Below are positions 35,669 to 44,893 of a stretch of 64,000 bases of DNA, piece after piece. Positions within the stretch are counted from its first letter, which is position 1. Each line of letters opens with the position of its first letter. The position numbers and the translations under genes are program-made. Source of the DNA: Burkholderia sp. BCC0506 (lineage in GTDB: Bacteria > Pseudomonadota > Gammaproteobacteria > Burkholderiales > Burkholderiaceae); assembly GCF_902833145.1 (NCBI RefSeq), contig NZ_CADFEN010000005.1:372001-436000 (forward strand). The letters are read 5' to 3'. A model generated the notes under the pieces. The model ran no database searches and was not told the DNA's origin. It saw nothing but the letters and a program-made list of their open reading frames with translations.

Positions 35669-36562
35669 TCACCGCGCGGACATGAAATCGAACAGCTTCG
35701 CGATATCGCTGGTCAGCACGCTGCCCGCCTTCACGCCGACCCACAGCGTGCGCGTCGCCCACGCGTCGTCCAGCGTCACGACACCGAGCCGAGCCGCGCG
35801 CTCGCCGGTCACCGCGTCGCGCGGCAGCACGCCGATGCCGAGGCCGGCCTCGATCATCCGGCTCACGCCGTCGAAATTCGATACCTGGATTCGCAGCTTC
35901 AGCGAGCGCTCGGCCGCGAACGCGGCGTCGGTCATCCGCGCGAGCAGCGAGCTGCCGTCGCTCAAGCCCACGTAGTCCTCGTCGAGCGTATCCGCGAAGC
36001 GGATGCTGTCGCGCGCGGCGAACCGGTGCGTGCGCGGCACGAGCAGCACGAGCTCGTCGCGTCGGTACAACCGCCGTTCGATGCCGGGCGCCGGCACGTT
36101 GTCGGCGAACACGCCAAGATCGGCCTTGCCCGACGCGAGCGCATCGACGATCTCGTGGCTCAGCCGCTCCTCGAGACTGACCTTGATGCCGGGGTTGTCG
36201 GTGAGGAATGCGGAGAGATCGGCGGGCAGGAACTGCACGATCGCGGACGTGTTGGTCCACACGTGGATATGGCCGCGCACGCCGGCGACGTAATCGCTCA
36301 TCTCGTGCGCCATCCGGTTCACCTGCTCGATCACCTTCGCCGCATGATCGAGCAGCGCGCGGCCCGCGGGCGTCAGCTCGACGCCGCGCGCATGCCGGAC
36401 GAACAGCGCGCTGCCGGTCACGCTTTCGAGTTCGGCGATGCGCTTGCTGACCGCGGACAACGTGAGCTGGCCGTGTTCGGCCGCCTTCGTCAGGCTGCCG
36501 TGCTCGGCGACGAGCGCGAACACGCGCAGCGACTGCAGATCGAAATGAAGCGGGTTCACCAT
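35669..36562 (-). CDS. LysR-family transcriptional regulator
   Basis: 297 residues: N-terminal winged helix (LQSLRVFALVAEHGSLTKAAEHGQLTLSAVSKRI) and a periplasmic-binding-like effector domain (residues about 95-295). It lies upstream of, and in the same direction as, nothing immediately adjacent; the VOC, lyase and CoA-transferase genes are transcribed the same way further right, so it ends that leftward group. It may control those genes or the convergent MFS transporter. No effector can be predicted. Confidence 0.9.
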   Translation of the reverse strand: MVNPLHFDLQSLRVFALVAEHGSLTKAAEHGQLTLSAVSKRIAELESVTGSALFVRHARGVELTPAGRALLDHAAKVIEQVNRMAHEMSDYVAGVRGHIHVWTNTSAIVQFLPADLSAFLTDNPGIKVSLEERLSHEIVDALASGKADLGVFADNVPAPGIERRLYRRDELVLLVPRTHRFAARDSIRFADTLDEDYVGLSDGSSLLARMTDAAFAAERSLKLRIQVSNFDGVSRMIEAGLGIGVLPRDAVTGERAARLGVVTLDDAWATRTLWVGVKAGSVLTSDIAKLFDFMSAR

Positions 36563-36714
36563 GTCGGGATCCTGGAGGGTCGTGCTGGTATGCGGTCAGC
36601 GCGCCGACCTGACGCCGATCATACGCCGGGCCTTGCGCGTGCGATACGGCGCGATATGGCGCGGCCAGCGCGGCGCGATGGCGTGCGATGCAGCGAGCAT
36701 CGCGCCGTCCGGCG

Positions 36715-36892
36715 TCGCGTATTCGTCTGCCTGCCGGACGAGTTCGGCCAGCTCGGCGTTGCCCACCGCCACGACGGTCGGGGCGCCGGGCCCGATGCGA
36801 CGCAGCGGACTGCATGCGTCGACTTCGTGCGCGGTGAGCTGCAGTTTGTCGTTCAGGCAGCACAGCGCGATGGGTTCGAGATCGACGAGCGG
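36715..36892 (-). pseudogene. Alpha/beta-hydrolase fragment
   Basis: About 58 codons ([20 protein letters not shown] through [11 protein letters not shown]) match the C-terminal third of kynurenine-formamidase/esterase-like alpha/beta hydrolases, where a D-L-E-P...LND...SP...VVAVG block precedes the catalytic His. Neither the nucleophile region nor the terminal His segment is present, there is no start codon, and the reading frame runs into unrelated sequence on both sides. A decayed gene remnant. Confidence 0.5.
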
Positions 36893-36936
36893 GACCGTGG
36901 CGGCGTGCGCGCAGCGTGCGGATGCTCGCGCGGCCG

Positions 36937-37320
36937 TCAGATCGGCTCGGAGATTTCGATCAGGTTCAGGTCGGGATCGCGCACGTAGACCGAGCGGATT
37001 TTCTGTGTCGCACCCGTGCGTTCGACGGGCCCTTCGACGATCGGCCAGTCGACGCGCCGCAGGTGCGCGATCACGTCGTCGAGCGGGACCGACGCGATGA
37101 AGCACAGATCGAGCGCGCCCGGCACCGGCACATGGGCTTTCGGCTCGAATTCCGCGCCACGCACGTGCAGGTTGATCTTCTGGTTGCCGAAACGGAACGC
37201 GAGCCGGCCCGCGCCAAAGGTTTCGAGCTGCATCTGCAGCACCTCGGTGTAGAAATGCTTCGTCCGCTCCGGGTCGACGCAGGTCAGCACGAGATGATCG
37301 AGGTGGTCGATCAGCGCCAT
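36937..37320 (-). CDS. VOC (glyoxalase/dioxygenase) superfamily protein
   Basis: 127-residue single-domain protein with two beta-alpha-beta-beta-beta halves: [22 protein letters not shown] and the closing [17 protein letters not shown], with metal-ligand candidates His8 and Glu124. The family covers glyoxalase I, extradiol dioxygenases and fosfomycin/bleomycin resistance proteins; this short form is usually annotated only as VOC. It is 27 bp downstream of the lyase gene in the same direction, so it is probably part of that catabolic operon. Confidence 0.85.
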   Translation of the reverse strand: MALIDHLDHLVLTCVDPERTKHFYTEVLQMQLETFGAGRLAFRFGNQKINLHVRGAEFEPKAHVPVPGALDLCFIASVPLDDVIAHLRRVDWPIVEGPVERTGATQKIRSVYVRDPDLNLIEISEPI

Positions 37321-37347
37321 GGAATTCGCTCCTGTTTCTGTTGACGT

Positions 37348-38310
37348 TCACGAGAAAGCGCGTTGCGCGGGCATGTCGCCGGCGTCGGCGCGCGGCGGCG
37401 GATGAAGGTCCGAACGGCGCCCGGCCTTCAGGAGCTGGCTCGGCACGTCATGCCCGATCAGCGCGGGCAGCCGTGCCGACGCGGCGAGCACGGCCGCGAG
37501 GTCGATGCCCGTATCGTAGCCGTCGAGTTCGAGCATGTGCACGAGTTCCTCGGTGCACGCGTTGCCGGTCGCGCCCGGCGCATACGGGCAGCCGCCGAGC
37601 CCGCCGAGCGACGCATCGAAGCGGTCGATGCCGGCGTCGAGCGCCGCGAGCGTGTTCGCGAGCGCCATCCCGCGCGTATTGTGGAAGTGCAGCGTGAGCT
37701 GCAACGCGTGGAAGCGCTCGCGTGCGCGGCGGGACACATCGCGCACCTGCGACGGAAACGCCATGCCGGTCGTGTCGCACAGCGTGAAGCCGTGCACGCC
37801 GAGATCCGCGAAGCGCTGCATCCATGCGAGCACAGTTTCGGCCGGCACATCGCCTTCCATCGGGCAGCCCATCGCGGTCGACAGCGACACGTTGATCGCG
37901 ACACCCGTGCCGCGCACCGCGTCGATCACGTCGCGCAACTGCGCGAACGACTGCTCGCGCGTCATCCGCAGGTTCGCGCGGTTGTGGCTCTCGCTCATCG
38001 ACATCACGAGGTTGACCTCGTCGACGCCGCACGACAGCGCGCGCTCGGCGCCGCGCACGTTCGGCACGAGCACCGTATAGACGACGCCCGGCGCGCGCGC
38101 GATGCCGTGCATCACGGCCTCCGCGTCGCGCAGCGCGGGAATCGCCTTCGGCGACGTGAACGACGTGACCTCGATCTTCGCGTAGCCGCAGGCGCTCAGC
38201 GCGTCGACGAGCGCGATCTTGTCGTCGGTGTCGACGAACGCCGCCTCGTTCTGGAAACCGTCGCGGGTCGCGACTTCGTGGATGTGGAGGCGTTGCGGAT
38301 GGTCGGTCAT
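37348..38310 (-). CDS. HMG-CoA-lyase-family enzyme
   Basis: 320 residues of the DRE-TIM metallolyase family. Key elements: [10 protein letters not shown] (catalytic Arg-Asp), [11 protein letters not shown], the metal-binding HFHNTRG and the cysteine loop [18 protein letters not shown]. It splits a 3-hydroxyacyl-CoA to acetyl-CoA plus an oxoacid. It follows the CaiB/BaiF CoA-transferase by 21 bp; such pairs activate an acid to its CoA thioester and cleave it (as in citramalate or HMG degradation), so the substrate may be a branched dicarboxylate rather than HMG from leucine. Confidence 0.92.
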   Translation of the reverse strand: MTDHPQRLHIHEVATRDGFQNEAAFVDTDDKIALVDALSACGYAKIEVTSFTSPKAIPALRDAEAVMHGIARAPGVVYTVLVPNVRGAERALSCGVDEVNLVMSMSESHNRANLRMTREQSFAQLRDVIDAVRGTGVAINVSLSTAMGCPMEGDVPAETVLAWMQRFADLGVHGFTLCDTTGMAFPSQVRDVSRRARERFHALQLTLHFHNTRGMALANTLAALDAGIDRFDASLGGLGGCPYAPGATGNACTEELVHMLELDGYDTGIDLAAVLAASARLPALIGHDVPSQLLKAGRRSDLHPPPRADAGDMPAQRAFS

Positions 38311-38331
38311 GTCTTCGTCCCGGTGGCTGTT

Positions 38332-39522
38332 TCAGATCACGCCGCGCGTGCGCCAGTCGTCGCGGGTCGCCGCATCGATGCCGAGCGATTCGAGCACCGC
38401 ATCGGTATCCGCGCCGAGCGCGGGCGCCGGCCGCTCGATGCGGCCGGGCGTGGCGTCGAGTTTCGGCACGATGCCCGGCACGAGCACGGGCGTGCCGTCG
38501 GGCAGCGCGGCGTCGACGATCATGTCGCGCGCACGGTAGTGCGGATCGGCCGCGATGTCGGCCACGTCGTAGATGCGCCCGGACGGAATGCGCGCGTCGT
38601 TCAGCGCGGCGAGCACGTCGTCGAGGTCGTGGCGCGCGCTCCATTCGCCGATCGCCGCATCGATGCGCGCGACCTGCGCGACGCGCCCGTCGTTGTGCGC
38701 GAGCGCCGGATCGTTGCCGAGATCGGGCCGGCCGATCAGTTCCATCAGGCGCCGGAAGATGCTGTCGCCGTTGCCGGCGATCAGCGCGTACTTGCCGTCG
38801 CGGCAACGGTACGCGTTGGTCGGCGCGATGCCCGGCAGGCTGCTGCCGGCCGGCTCGCGCACCGCGCCGAACGCCGCATATTCGGGCAGCAGGCTTTCCA
38901 TCATATTGAACACCGATTCGTACAGCGCGACGTCGACGACCTGTCCGTTGCCGCCCTGCCGTTCGCGATGCCGCAACGCGAGCAGCACGCCGATCACGCC
39001 GTGCAGCGCCGACAGCGAATCGCCGAGCGAGACGCCGACGCGTACCGGCGTGCGGCCCGGCTCGCCGGTCAGGTGGCGCAGGCCGCCCATCGCCTCGGCG
39101 ATCACGCCGAAGCCGGGGCGGTCGCGATACGGGCCCGTCTGCCCGAAGCCCGACACGCGCAGCATCACGAGCCCCGGGTTGATCGCGGACAGCGCGTCCC
39201 AGCCAAGCCCCCAGCCTTCGAGCGTGCCGGGCCGGAAGTTTTCGATCAGTACGTCGGTGTCGGCGACGAGGCGGCGCACGACCTCCTGCCCTTCGGGCGT
39301 GCGCAGGTCGAGCGTGAGCGAGGTCTTGTTGCGCGACTGCGCGGCCCACCAGACCGACGTGCCGTCGTGCAGCAGCCGCCATTTGCGCAGCGGATCGCCG
39401 ATGCCGGGCGGCTCGACCTTGATGACCTCCGCGCCGAATTCGGCGAGCATCCGGCCCGCGAACGGCCCGGCGATCAGTTGGCCGAGTTCCAGCACGCGGA
39501 TGCCGTCCAGGGGGCGTGTCAT
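38332..39522 (-). CDS. CaiB/BaiF family (type III) CoA-transferase
   Basis: 396 residues. N-terminal DGIRVLELGQLIAGPFAGRMLAEFGAEVIKVE and the NKTSLTLDLRTPEGQEVVRRL block are hallmarks; the catalytic Asp is in the VSLGDSLSALHG segment. It transfers CoA from a donor such as succinyl-CoA to an organic acid. Start at 39522 is set by family similarity (MTRPLDGIRV). It heads the leftward operon with the lyase and VOC genes. The gap to the divergent dehydrogenase carries paired operators. Confidence 0.92.
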   Translation of the reverse strand: MTRPLDGIRVLELGQLIAGPFAGRMLAEFGAEVIKVEPPGIGDPLRKWRLLHDGTSVWWAAQSRNKTSLTLDLRTPEGQEVVRRLVADTDVLIENFRPGTLEGWGLGWDALSAINPGLVMLRVSGFGQTGPYRDRPGFGVIAEAMGGLRHLTGEPGRTPVRVGVSLGDSLSALHGVIGVLLALRHRERQGGNGQVVDVALYESVFNMMESLLPEYAAFGAVREPAGSSLPGIAPTNAYRCRDGKYALIAGNGDSIFRRLMELIGRPDLGNDPALAHNDGRVAQVARIDAAIGEWSARHDLDDVLAALNDARIPSGRIYDVADIAADPHYRARDMIVDAALPDGTPVLVPGIVPKLDATPGRIERPAPALGADTDAVLESLGIDAATRDDWRTRGVI

Positions 39523-39609
39523 GACTGTCTCCGATGAAATCGTGTTGTCGATGACGGCGATCATGACGGCGTTCGCGCCCGGCGAAAATCGCTCGATGGT
39601 CAACCTGCC

Positions 39610-39688
39610 TTTCCGAAACGGAAAGGCGTGCGACGCTGCGAGCGCGATATCGGCCCTGGGTGGCGCGTGAGCCTTTCCATACGGGAAA
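39610..39688. promoter_or_regulatory. Paired TTTCC-N5-GGAAA operators
   Basis: Site 1 TTTCCGAAACGGAAA (39610-39624), within a 21-bp dyad with 9-bp perfect arms (39607-39627), and site 2 TTTCCATACGGGAAA (39674-39688). Centres are 64 bp apart, about six helical turns, in the gap between two divergent genes. Confidence 0.6.
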
Positions 39689-39781
39689 GCGCGCTCGCGC
39701 AACGCTCAAACGACGGCGCGCGCGCCGCCGGCAGAATCGGAGCCGTTCCGCGCCACCGGGCGCCTGTCAGCGAGACCCGTC

Positions 39782-40747
39782 ATGTTTTCCGTTTCCTCTC
39801 CCGCGAAGATCGTGTTGCTCGACCGCGCGACGCTGTCGCCGCAGACCGTGCTGAAGCCGTTTCCGTTTCCGCACGTGATGCAGGCGTTCGACCGGACGGC
39901 CGCGCACGAAGTCGCGGCGCGCATCCGCGATGCGGACATCGTCGTGACCAACAAGGTACGGCTCGACGCGATAGCCCTCGCCGACGCGCGGTCGTTGCGG
40001 ATGATCGCGATCGCCGCGACCGGCACCGATATCGTCGATCTCGATGCATGTGCGGCACGCGGAATCGTCGTGAGCAATATTCGCGGCTATGCGGTGCGTA
40101 CGGTGCCCGAGCACACGTTCGCGCTGATCTTCGCGCTGGGTCGCAGCCTCGTCGCGTACCGCGACGCGGTACGCGACGGGCGCTGGCTCGACAGCGGGCA
40201 GTTCTGCTTCTTCGATCATCCGATTCGCGACCTGGCCGGTTCGACGCTCGGGATCGTCGGCGACGGCGTGCTCGGGCGCGCGGTGGCCGCCATCGCGCGG
40301 GCGCTCGACATGCGTGTGCTGTTCGCGGCATACGGCGACGCAGCGGGCGACGGTTATGCGCCGCTCGACACGCTGCTGCGCGTCAGCGACGTGATCACGC
40401 TGCACTGCCCGCTCACGCCCGCGACGCGGCACCTGATCGACGCAGACGCGTTCGCGCGGATGGCACGCCGGCCGCTGCTGATCAATACCGCGCGTGGCGG
40501 GCTCGTCGACGAAAGCGCGCTCGTCGATGCATTGCAATCGGGGCAGATCGCGGGCGCGGGGTTCGACGTGGTCACGCAGGAGCCGCTGCCGGCCGCGCAC
40601 CCGTTTCACGCGGTCCTGTCGCATCCGGCGTTCATCCTGACGCCGCATGTCGCATGGGCCAGTGCCGAGGCAATGCAGGCGCTGGCCGATCAGCTCGTGG
40701 ATAACGTCGCTGCATTCGTCGGCGGCGATCCGCGGCATGTCGTCTGA
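39782..40747 (+). CDS. D-2-hydroxyacid dehydrogenase
   Basis: 321-residue NAD(P)-dependent dehydrogenase of the glycerate/phosphoglycerate type. Rossmann motif GIVGDGVLGRAVA, catalytic Arg in NTARGGLVDE, Glu in DVVTQEPL and His in LTPHVAWAS. It oxidises or reduces a D-2-hydroxy acid/2-oxo acid pair (glycerate/hydroxypyruvate is common). Transcribed away from the CoA-transferase; shared operators suggest joint control of the two units. Confidence 0.93.
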   Translation: MFSVSSPAKIVLLDRATLSPQTVLKPFPFPHVMQAFDRTAAHEVAARIRDADIVVTNKVRLDAIALADARSLRMIAIAATGTDIVDLDACAARGIVVSNIRGYAVRTVPEHTFALIFALGRSLVAYRDAVRDGRWLDSGQFCFFDHPIRDLAGSTLGIVGDGVLGRAVAAIARALDMRVLFAAYGDAAGDGYAPLDTLLRVSDVITLHCPLTPATRHLIDADAFARMARRPLLINTARGGLVDESALVDALQSGQIAGAGFDVVTQEPLPAAHPFHAVLSHPAFILTPHVAWASAEAMQALADQLVDNVAAFVGGDPRHVV

Positions 40748-40762
40748 CACGCCCAAACAGAA

Positions 40763-40793
40763 CGGCCCCGCTCGATTGCTCGAAGCGGGGCCG
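40763..40793 (+). terminator. Hairpin after the dehydrogenase
   Basis: 10-bp arms CGGCCCCGCT (40763-40772) and AGCGGGGCCG (40784-40793), 15 bases after the stop; no U-run. Confidence 0.5.
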
Positions 40794-40949
40794 ACCGGAT
40801 GCGGGGCTGCTTGCGCCAGCGACTCGGCACGTCAGGGGTTCGTGCATCCGCCCTGTCTTGCGGCCGGTTTCCGGCTACCTGATGGACGCGACTTCAAGGA
40901 ATTCAGACGGGCAGCGACGCAGGGCCAGCCCGAAAAGCGGAAAAACCGC

Positions 40950-41162
40950 TTAGTAAGCGGACATCTCGACGCAAGGATCAACCTTGGACGGCGAGCAGAC
41001 GACCGAGTACTTGGCGCTCTCGCGCATCAGCGCTTCGCCTTCGTGCAGCGCGATCTTGATCTCGGGATGACGCTCGTACGCGAGGAAGGCCGAGCATACG
41101 ACGGCGGACATCACGACGAGGGAAAACACAAATTTTTCAAGGGTTTGGAAACGTTCAGGCAT
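40950..41162 (-). CDS. Small single-pass membrane protein, unknown
   Basis: 70 residues: short basic start MPERFQTLEK, one hydrophobic segment FVFSLVVMSAVVCSAFLAY, then a soluble tail with two Cys (residues 55 and 63). AAAGG precedes the ATG by 8 bases and, read leftward, a perfect TATAAT (41194-41189) lies 26 bases further up. These make a real gene likely. No family recognised; the tail would face the periplasm by the positive-inside rule. Confidence 0.6.
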   Translation of the reverse strand: MPERFQTLEKFVFSLVVMSAVVCSAFLAYERHPEIKIALHEGEALMRESAKYSVVCSPSKVDPCVEMSAY

Positions 41163-41360
41163 GGTTCGGACCTTTCTCTCAGGCCGGAATTATACCTTGA
41201 GATAAGGGTTTTCCCTATAACCCTGCCCGCATACCGAGGATGGGCTCGAACGAGATAGGCCGAACGATCGCGCCCTTTCATTCGCAGAAATGCGGCGATT
41301 CGCCTCCGCAAAGGCGAGCCCGGATGGACGAGGAGTCGAAAGCGGCTTGCGGCCGGCGCG

Positions 41361-41798
41361 TCAGTCCGGCGCCGACGCACCGCTCGCCGCACTGCCCGGC
41401 CACGCCTTGCCGATCCGGTCGATCAGCGACTTCGCGGTGCCCGTCACCAGCGCCGCGTCGACGCCCGACGTCTGCCACGCGCCGTCGGCCGCCTTCACGA
41501 AGGTCAGGTTCGCGCGCGACGGCGAGTAATCGGCGTTGCGCCACGTGACCACGACGTCGCACGAGTACGTGCGATCGCCGAGCTTCTTGCAGTCGCCGTC
41601 GGGTTTCGCCGACACGACGTCGGCCGACACGGGCAGCGGCTGGCCGAACAGCGCGTTCAGGCCGCCGTGGTTTTCCGCTTCGAGCGCGCGGCGCACGGCG
41701 GCGTCGACGTCGCTCGATCCGGGACCGTCGTGAAACAGGTTGCAGGCGGCCAGCAGCGTCGAGGCGCCCGCGAGTGTCAGCAGCGTTTGAAACTTCAT
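41361..41798 (-). CDS. Predicted lipoprotein, unknown function
   Basis: 145 residues starting MKFQTLLTLAGASTLLAACN, a clear type II signal peptide with lipobox LLAAC, so the mature protein is lipidated at Cys20. The mature part has two further Cys (CKKLGDRTYSC, likely a disulphide) and a compact domain ending in GKAWPGSAASG. Start at 41798 gives the signal peptide at the N-terminus; the longer frame would bury it. Not part of the ABC operon: 121 bp separate it from the permease end. Confidence 0.8.
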   Translation of the reverse strand: MKFQTLLTLAGASTLLAACNLFHDGPGSSDVDAAVRRALEAENHGGLNALFGQPLPVSADVVSAKPDGDCKKLGDRTYSCDVVVTWRNADYSPSRANLTFVKAADGAWQTSGVDAALVTGTAKSLIDRIGKAWPGSAASGASAPD

Positions 41799-41919
41799 GG
41801 ATATCTGTCGATCGGGTGAACGCCGCGTAGTCTGCAACGTCCGCGTGTCGTGCGCGGTATCCATTTGTAACCAATTGCACGCTGCCCGACAGGCCGGCGC
41901 GATCGGGCGACGCCCCCGC

Positions 41920-42843
41920 CTACTGCCGTTCCTGCTTCACGCGGCTCACCAACTGCGTCGGGCTCACGAACTGCAGCGCGATCACGACCCACACGAGCGT
42001 GATGGCCATGTAGATCATCGCCATCGCGTCGATCGACTGCGGCGCGCGCACGCCGGTCGAGAACACCGCGTAATACAACGCGACGACGAGCGTCTGCGTG
42101 CTCGGGCCCGCGGTGAAGAACGTCAGCTCGAACATCCCGATCGTGCGCACCAGCACGAGCAACCCGGCCGCGAGCATGCCGGGCACCAGCAGCGGCAGCA
42201 GCACGTAGCGGAAATAGCGCCACGTGTTCGCGCCGAAGATGCGCGCGGCCGCTTCGAGGTTCGGATCGATCTGCTCGATGAACGGCGTCATCACGAGGAT
42301 CACAAACGGCAGCGCCGGCACGAGGTTCGCGAGGATCACGCCCGGCAGCGTGCCCGCGAGCCCGATCTTGTACATCACGGTCGCCATCGGGATCCCGTAC
42401 GTGACGGGCGGCACCATCAGCGGCAGCAGGAACACCAGCAGCGCGAAGCGCTTGCCGCGAAACTGCACGCGCGCGAGCGCATACGCGGCCGGTACGCCGA
42501 GCGCGATCGACAGCAGCACGACCGCGCCGACGACCTCGACGGTCACCCACAGCACGCTCGCGAGCTGGAAATCCTCCCATGCCTTCGCGTACCAGTGCAG
42601 CGTGAAGCCCTGCGGCAGCGGCGTGCCGAACCAGCGCGTCGCGATCGAGTTCACCGCGACGGTCGCGATCAGCAGCATCACGTTCAGCAGGAAGAACGCC
42701 ATCAGCCCCCAGACGAGCGCCTTCCATGCGCGGCCGGCGAGATTGCTTTTCATCCGGTGCGGTGTCCCTGCGTCGACGGGCCGCGCCTCGGGCGCGTCGT
42801 GCTTCGGCGGCCACGTGCGAGCGGCATGATTGTCGGTCGCCAT
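41920..42843 (-). CDS. ABC transporter permease 2, PotC/AfuB-like
   Basis: 307-residue inner-membrane permease with about six transmembrane segments and the EAA loop EAAARIFGANTWRYFRYVLLPLL that docks on the ATPase. A 35-residue hydrophilic N-terminal extension precedes the first segment. ATG overlaps the stop of permease 1 by one base (TGATG). Last gene of the importer operon for spermidine/putrescine, iron(III) or a phosphonate-like solute. Confidence 0.93.
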   Translation of the reverse strand: MATDNHAARTWPPKHDAPEARPVDAGTPHRMKSNLAGRAWKALVWGLMAFFLLNVMLLIATVAVNSIATRWFGTPLPQGFTLHWYAKAWEDFQLASVLWVTVEVVGAVVLLSIALGVPAAYALARVQFRGKRFALLVFLLPLMVPPVTYGIPMATVMYKIGLAGTLPGVILANLVPALPFVILVMTPFIEQIDPNLEAAARIFGANTWRYFRYVLLPLLVPGMLAAGLLVLVRTIGMFELTFFTAGPSTQTLVVALYYAVFSTGVRAPQSIDAMAMIYMAITLVWVVIALQFVSPTQLVSRVKQERQ

Positions 42844-43715
42844 CAGCCCTTGCCTCCCGTCACCGCGCCCGTATAGAAGAAGCGGCGCGCGCCGAGCATC
42901 GCCGCGACCACCAGCAACTGAACGAAGCCCATCACGATCGCGATCGCCGACGCGAGCGAATAGTCGTAGCTTTCGAACGCGGCTTCGGCCGCCGCGATCG
43001 AGATCACGCGCGTCGGCCCGGCCGGCGCGCCGAGCAGCACGGCCGACGGAAATACCGAGAACGCCTGCACGAACGACAGGCACGCGGCCATCGTGAGCCC
43101 CGGCACGAGCAGCGGCAGGTAGATCTGCCGGAACTGCTGCCACGGGTTCGCGCCGAGCGTGGCGGCCGCGCGCGCGAGCGTCGGGTCGATGCCGCTGATG
43201 TACGACAGCATCAGCAGGAACGCGAACGGAAAACCCGACACGATCAGCGACAGCAGCACGCCCCAGTAGTTGTGCGTGAGGCGCACTTCGTCCGTGTACA
43301 GGTGCAGCCCCTGCAGCGCCTGCGGGAACCAGCCGTTCGGCCCGAAATACGTGAGCATCCCGTCGGCGACGAGCACCGTACCGAGCGTGACGGGAATCAC
43401 GAGCAGCGTCGTGACGAACTTCTGGTACGGCGAATTGCGGCGCAGCGCGAACGCGACGGGCACCGCGATGCCGACGTTGAGCAGCGTCGCCGGCACCGCG
43501 AGCTTCAGCGTGACGAGCACGGTCGGCCACATCGCGGTGTCGGTGAAGAACTGCACGTAGTTCGCGAGCGCGCCGCCGCCGTTCATCGGCTGGAACGACA
43601 GCACGAGGCCGTACGCGAACGGATAGACGAACAGCGCGGCGATGAACGCGAGCGCCGGCGTGACGAGCCAGGCTTTCGCGTCGCGCGGCGCGCGGCCGGT
43701 CGCGAGCGTGCTCAT
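42843..43715 (-). CDS. ABC transporter permease 1, PotB-like
   Basis: 290 residues, six membrane segments, EAA loop ARAAATLGANPWQQFRQIYLPLL. The start at 43715 (MSTLATGRAPRD) is chosen because GGAGG stands five bases before it; a longer frame from 43784 would overlap the ATPase gene. Forms the membrane pore with permease 2. Confidence 0.92.
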   Translation of the reverse strand: MSTLATGRAPRDAKAWLVTPALAFIAALFVYPFAYGLVLSFQPMNGGGALANYVQFFTDTAMWPTVLVTLKLAVPATLLNVGIAVPVAFALRRNSPYQKFVTTLLVIPVTLGTVLVADGMLTYFGPNGWFPQALQGLHLYTDEVRLTHNYWGVLLSLIVSGFPFAFLLMLSYISGIDPTLARAAATLGANPWQQFRQIYLPLLVPGLTMAACLSFVQAFSVFPSAVLLGAPAGPTRVISIAAAEAAFESYDYSLASAIAIVMGFVQLLVVAAMLGARRFFYTGAVTGGKG

Positions 43716-43764
43716 GCGGCCTCCGGGGCGCACGCGGCGGCGCACGCTGAAAGGTGCAGGCCGT

Positions 43765-44844
43765 TCATTGCCCGTCTCCCGCATAGACCAGCGTACGCGC
43801 CGGCGCCACGCGCAGCCGCAGCGGTTCACCCTCCGTGAACTCGCCGGCCACGCGGGCCCAGATCGAACCGAACGGCGTGATCGCGCGGATCAACGAGTCG
43901 CGGCCGCCGTATTCGACCGTCTCGACGGTCGCGTCGAACGCATTGTCGGCCCCCGCTTGCGCGCGTTCGATGTCGTCGGGGCGCAGCGCGATCACGACTT
44001 CCTTCGCGTCGAAGCCGGCCATCGGCACGCCGATGAGGCGCACGCCAGCGGCCGTGACTCGAACGCCCTCGCCGGCCATCCCTTCGAGCGTAAACGGCAG
44101 CACGTTGCGATAGCCCATGAAACGCGCGACGTGCAGGTTGTGCGGGCGCGTGTAGACGTCCTTCGGCGAGGCGACCTGCTGCACGACGCCCTCCTTCATC
44201 ACGACGATGCGGTCGGCCATCGACAATGCTTCGTCCTGGTCGTGCGTCACGTAGATCGTCGCGCGCTCGAGCTGCGTGTGGATGCGGCGGATCTCCGCAC
44301 GCATCTCGATGCGCAGTTTCGTATCGAGGTTCGACAGCGGCTCGTCCATCAGCACGAGCGGCGGCTCGATCACGATCGCCCGCGCGATCGCGACGCGCTG
44401 CTGCTGCCCGCCCGACAGTTGCCCGGGCAGCTTGCCTTCGTGGCCGACGAGCTGCACGAGCTCGAGCGCCTGCTGCGCGCGCCGCCGCGTTTCCTGCTTC
44501 GGCACGCCGCGCATCTTGAGGCCGAAGCCGACGTTGTCGAGCACCGACATGTGCGGAAACAGCGCGTAGTTCTGGAACACCATCCCGAAGCCGCGACGCT
44601 CGGGCGGCAGCACGTCGATGCGCGTGTCGTCGAGCCAGATGCCGCCGCGCGTGAGCGGCTGCAACCCGGCGATGCAGTTCAGCGCGGTCGATTTGCCGCA
44701 GCCCGACGGGCCGAGCAGCGCGATGAACTCGCCGCGCCGGATCTCGAGGTCGAGCCCGTTCAGCGCGGCGACCTGCGCGCCTTGCGCATTGGTGAAACTG
44801 CGGCACACACCGTCCAGCCGCAACCGTTCGAAACTGTGCTTCAT
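43765..44844 (-). CDS. ABC transporter ATPase, PotA/FbpC-like
   Basis: 359 residues: nucleotide-binding domain with GPSGCGKST, FQNYALFPHMSV, LSGGQQQRVAIARA, LMDEPLSNLD and THD, then a C-terminal TOBE domain (from about 280) typical of spermidine, iron and maltose importers. Lies 50 bp after the binding-protein gene and 49 bp before permease 1. TOBE sequence does not settle the substrate. Confidence 0.94.
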   Translation of the reverse strand: MKHSFERLRLDGVCRSFTNAQGAQVAALNGLDLEIRRGEFIALLGPSGCGKSTALNCIAGLQPLTRGGIWLDDTRIDVLPPERRGFGMVFQNYALFPHMSVLDNVGFGLKMRGVPKQETRRRAQQALELVQLVGHEGKLPGQLSGGQQQRVAIARAIVIEPPLVLMDEPLSNLDTKLRIEMRAEIRRIHTQLERATIYVTHDQDEALSMADRIVVMKEGVVQQVASPKDVYTRPHNLHVARFMGYRNVLPFTLEGMAGEGVRVTAAGVRLIGVPMAGFDAKEVVIALRPDDIERAQAGADNAFDATVETVEYGGRDSLIRAITPFGSIWARVAGEFTEGEPLRLRVAPARTLVYAGDGQ

Positions 44845-44893
44845 TGCACGAACTCCATCGACGCGGGCGCCGCAACGCCCGCCGGTTCAGCCG

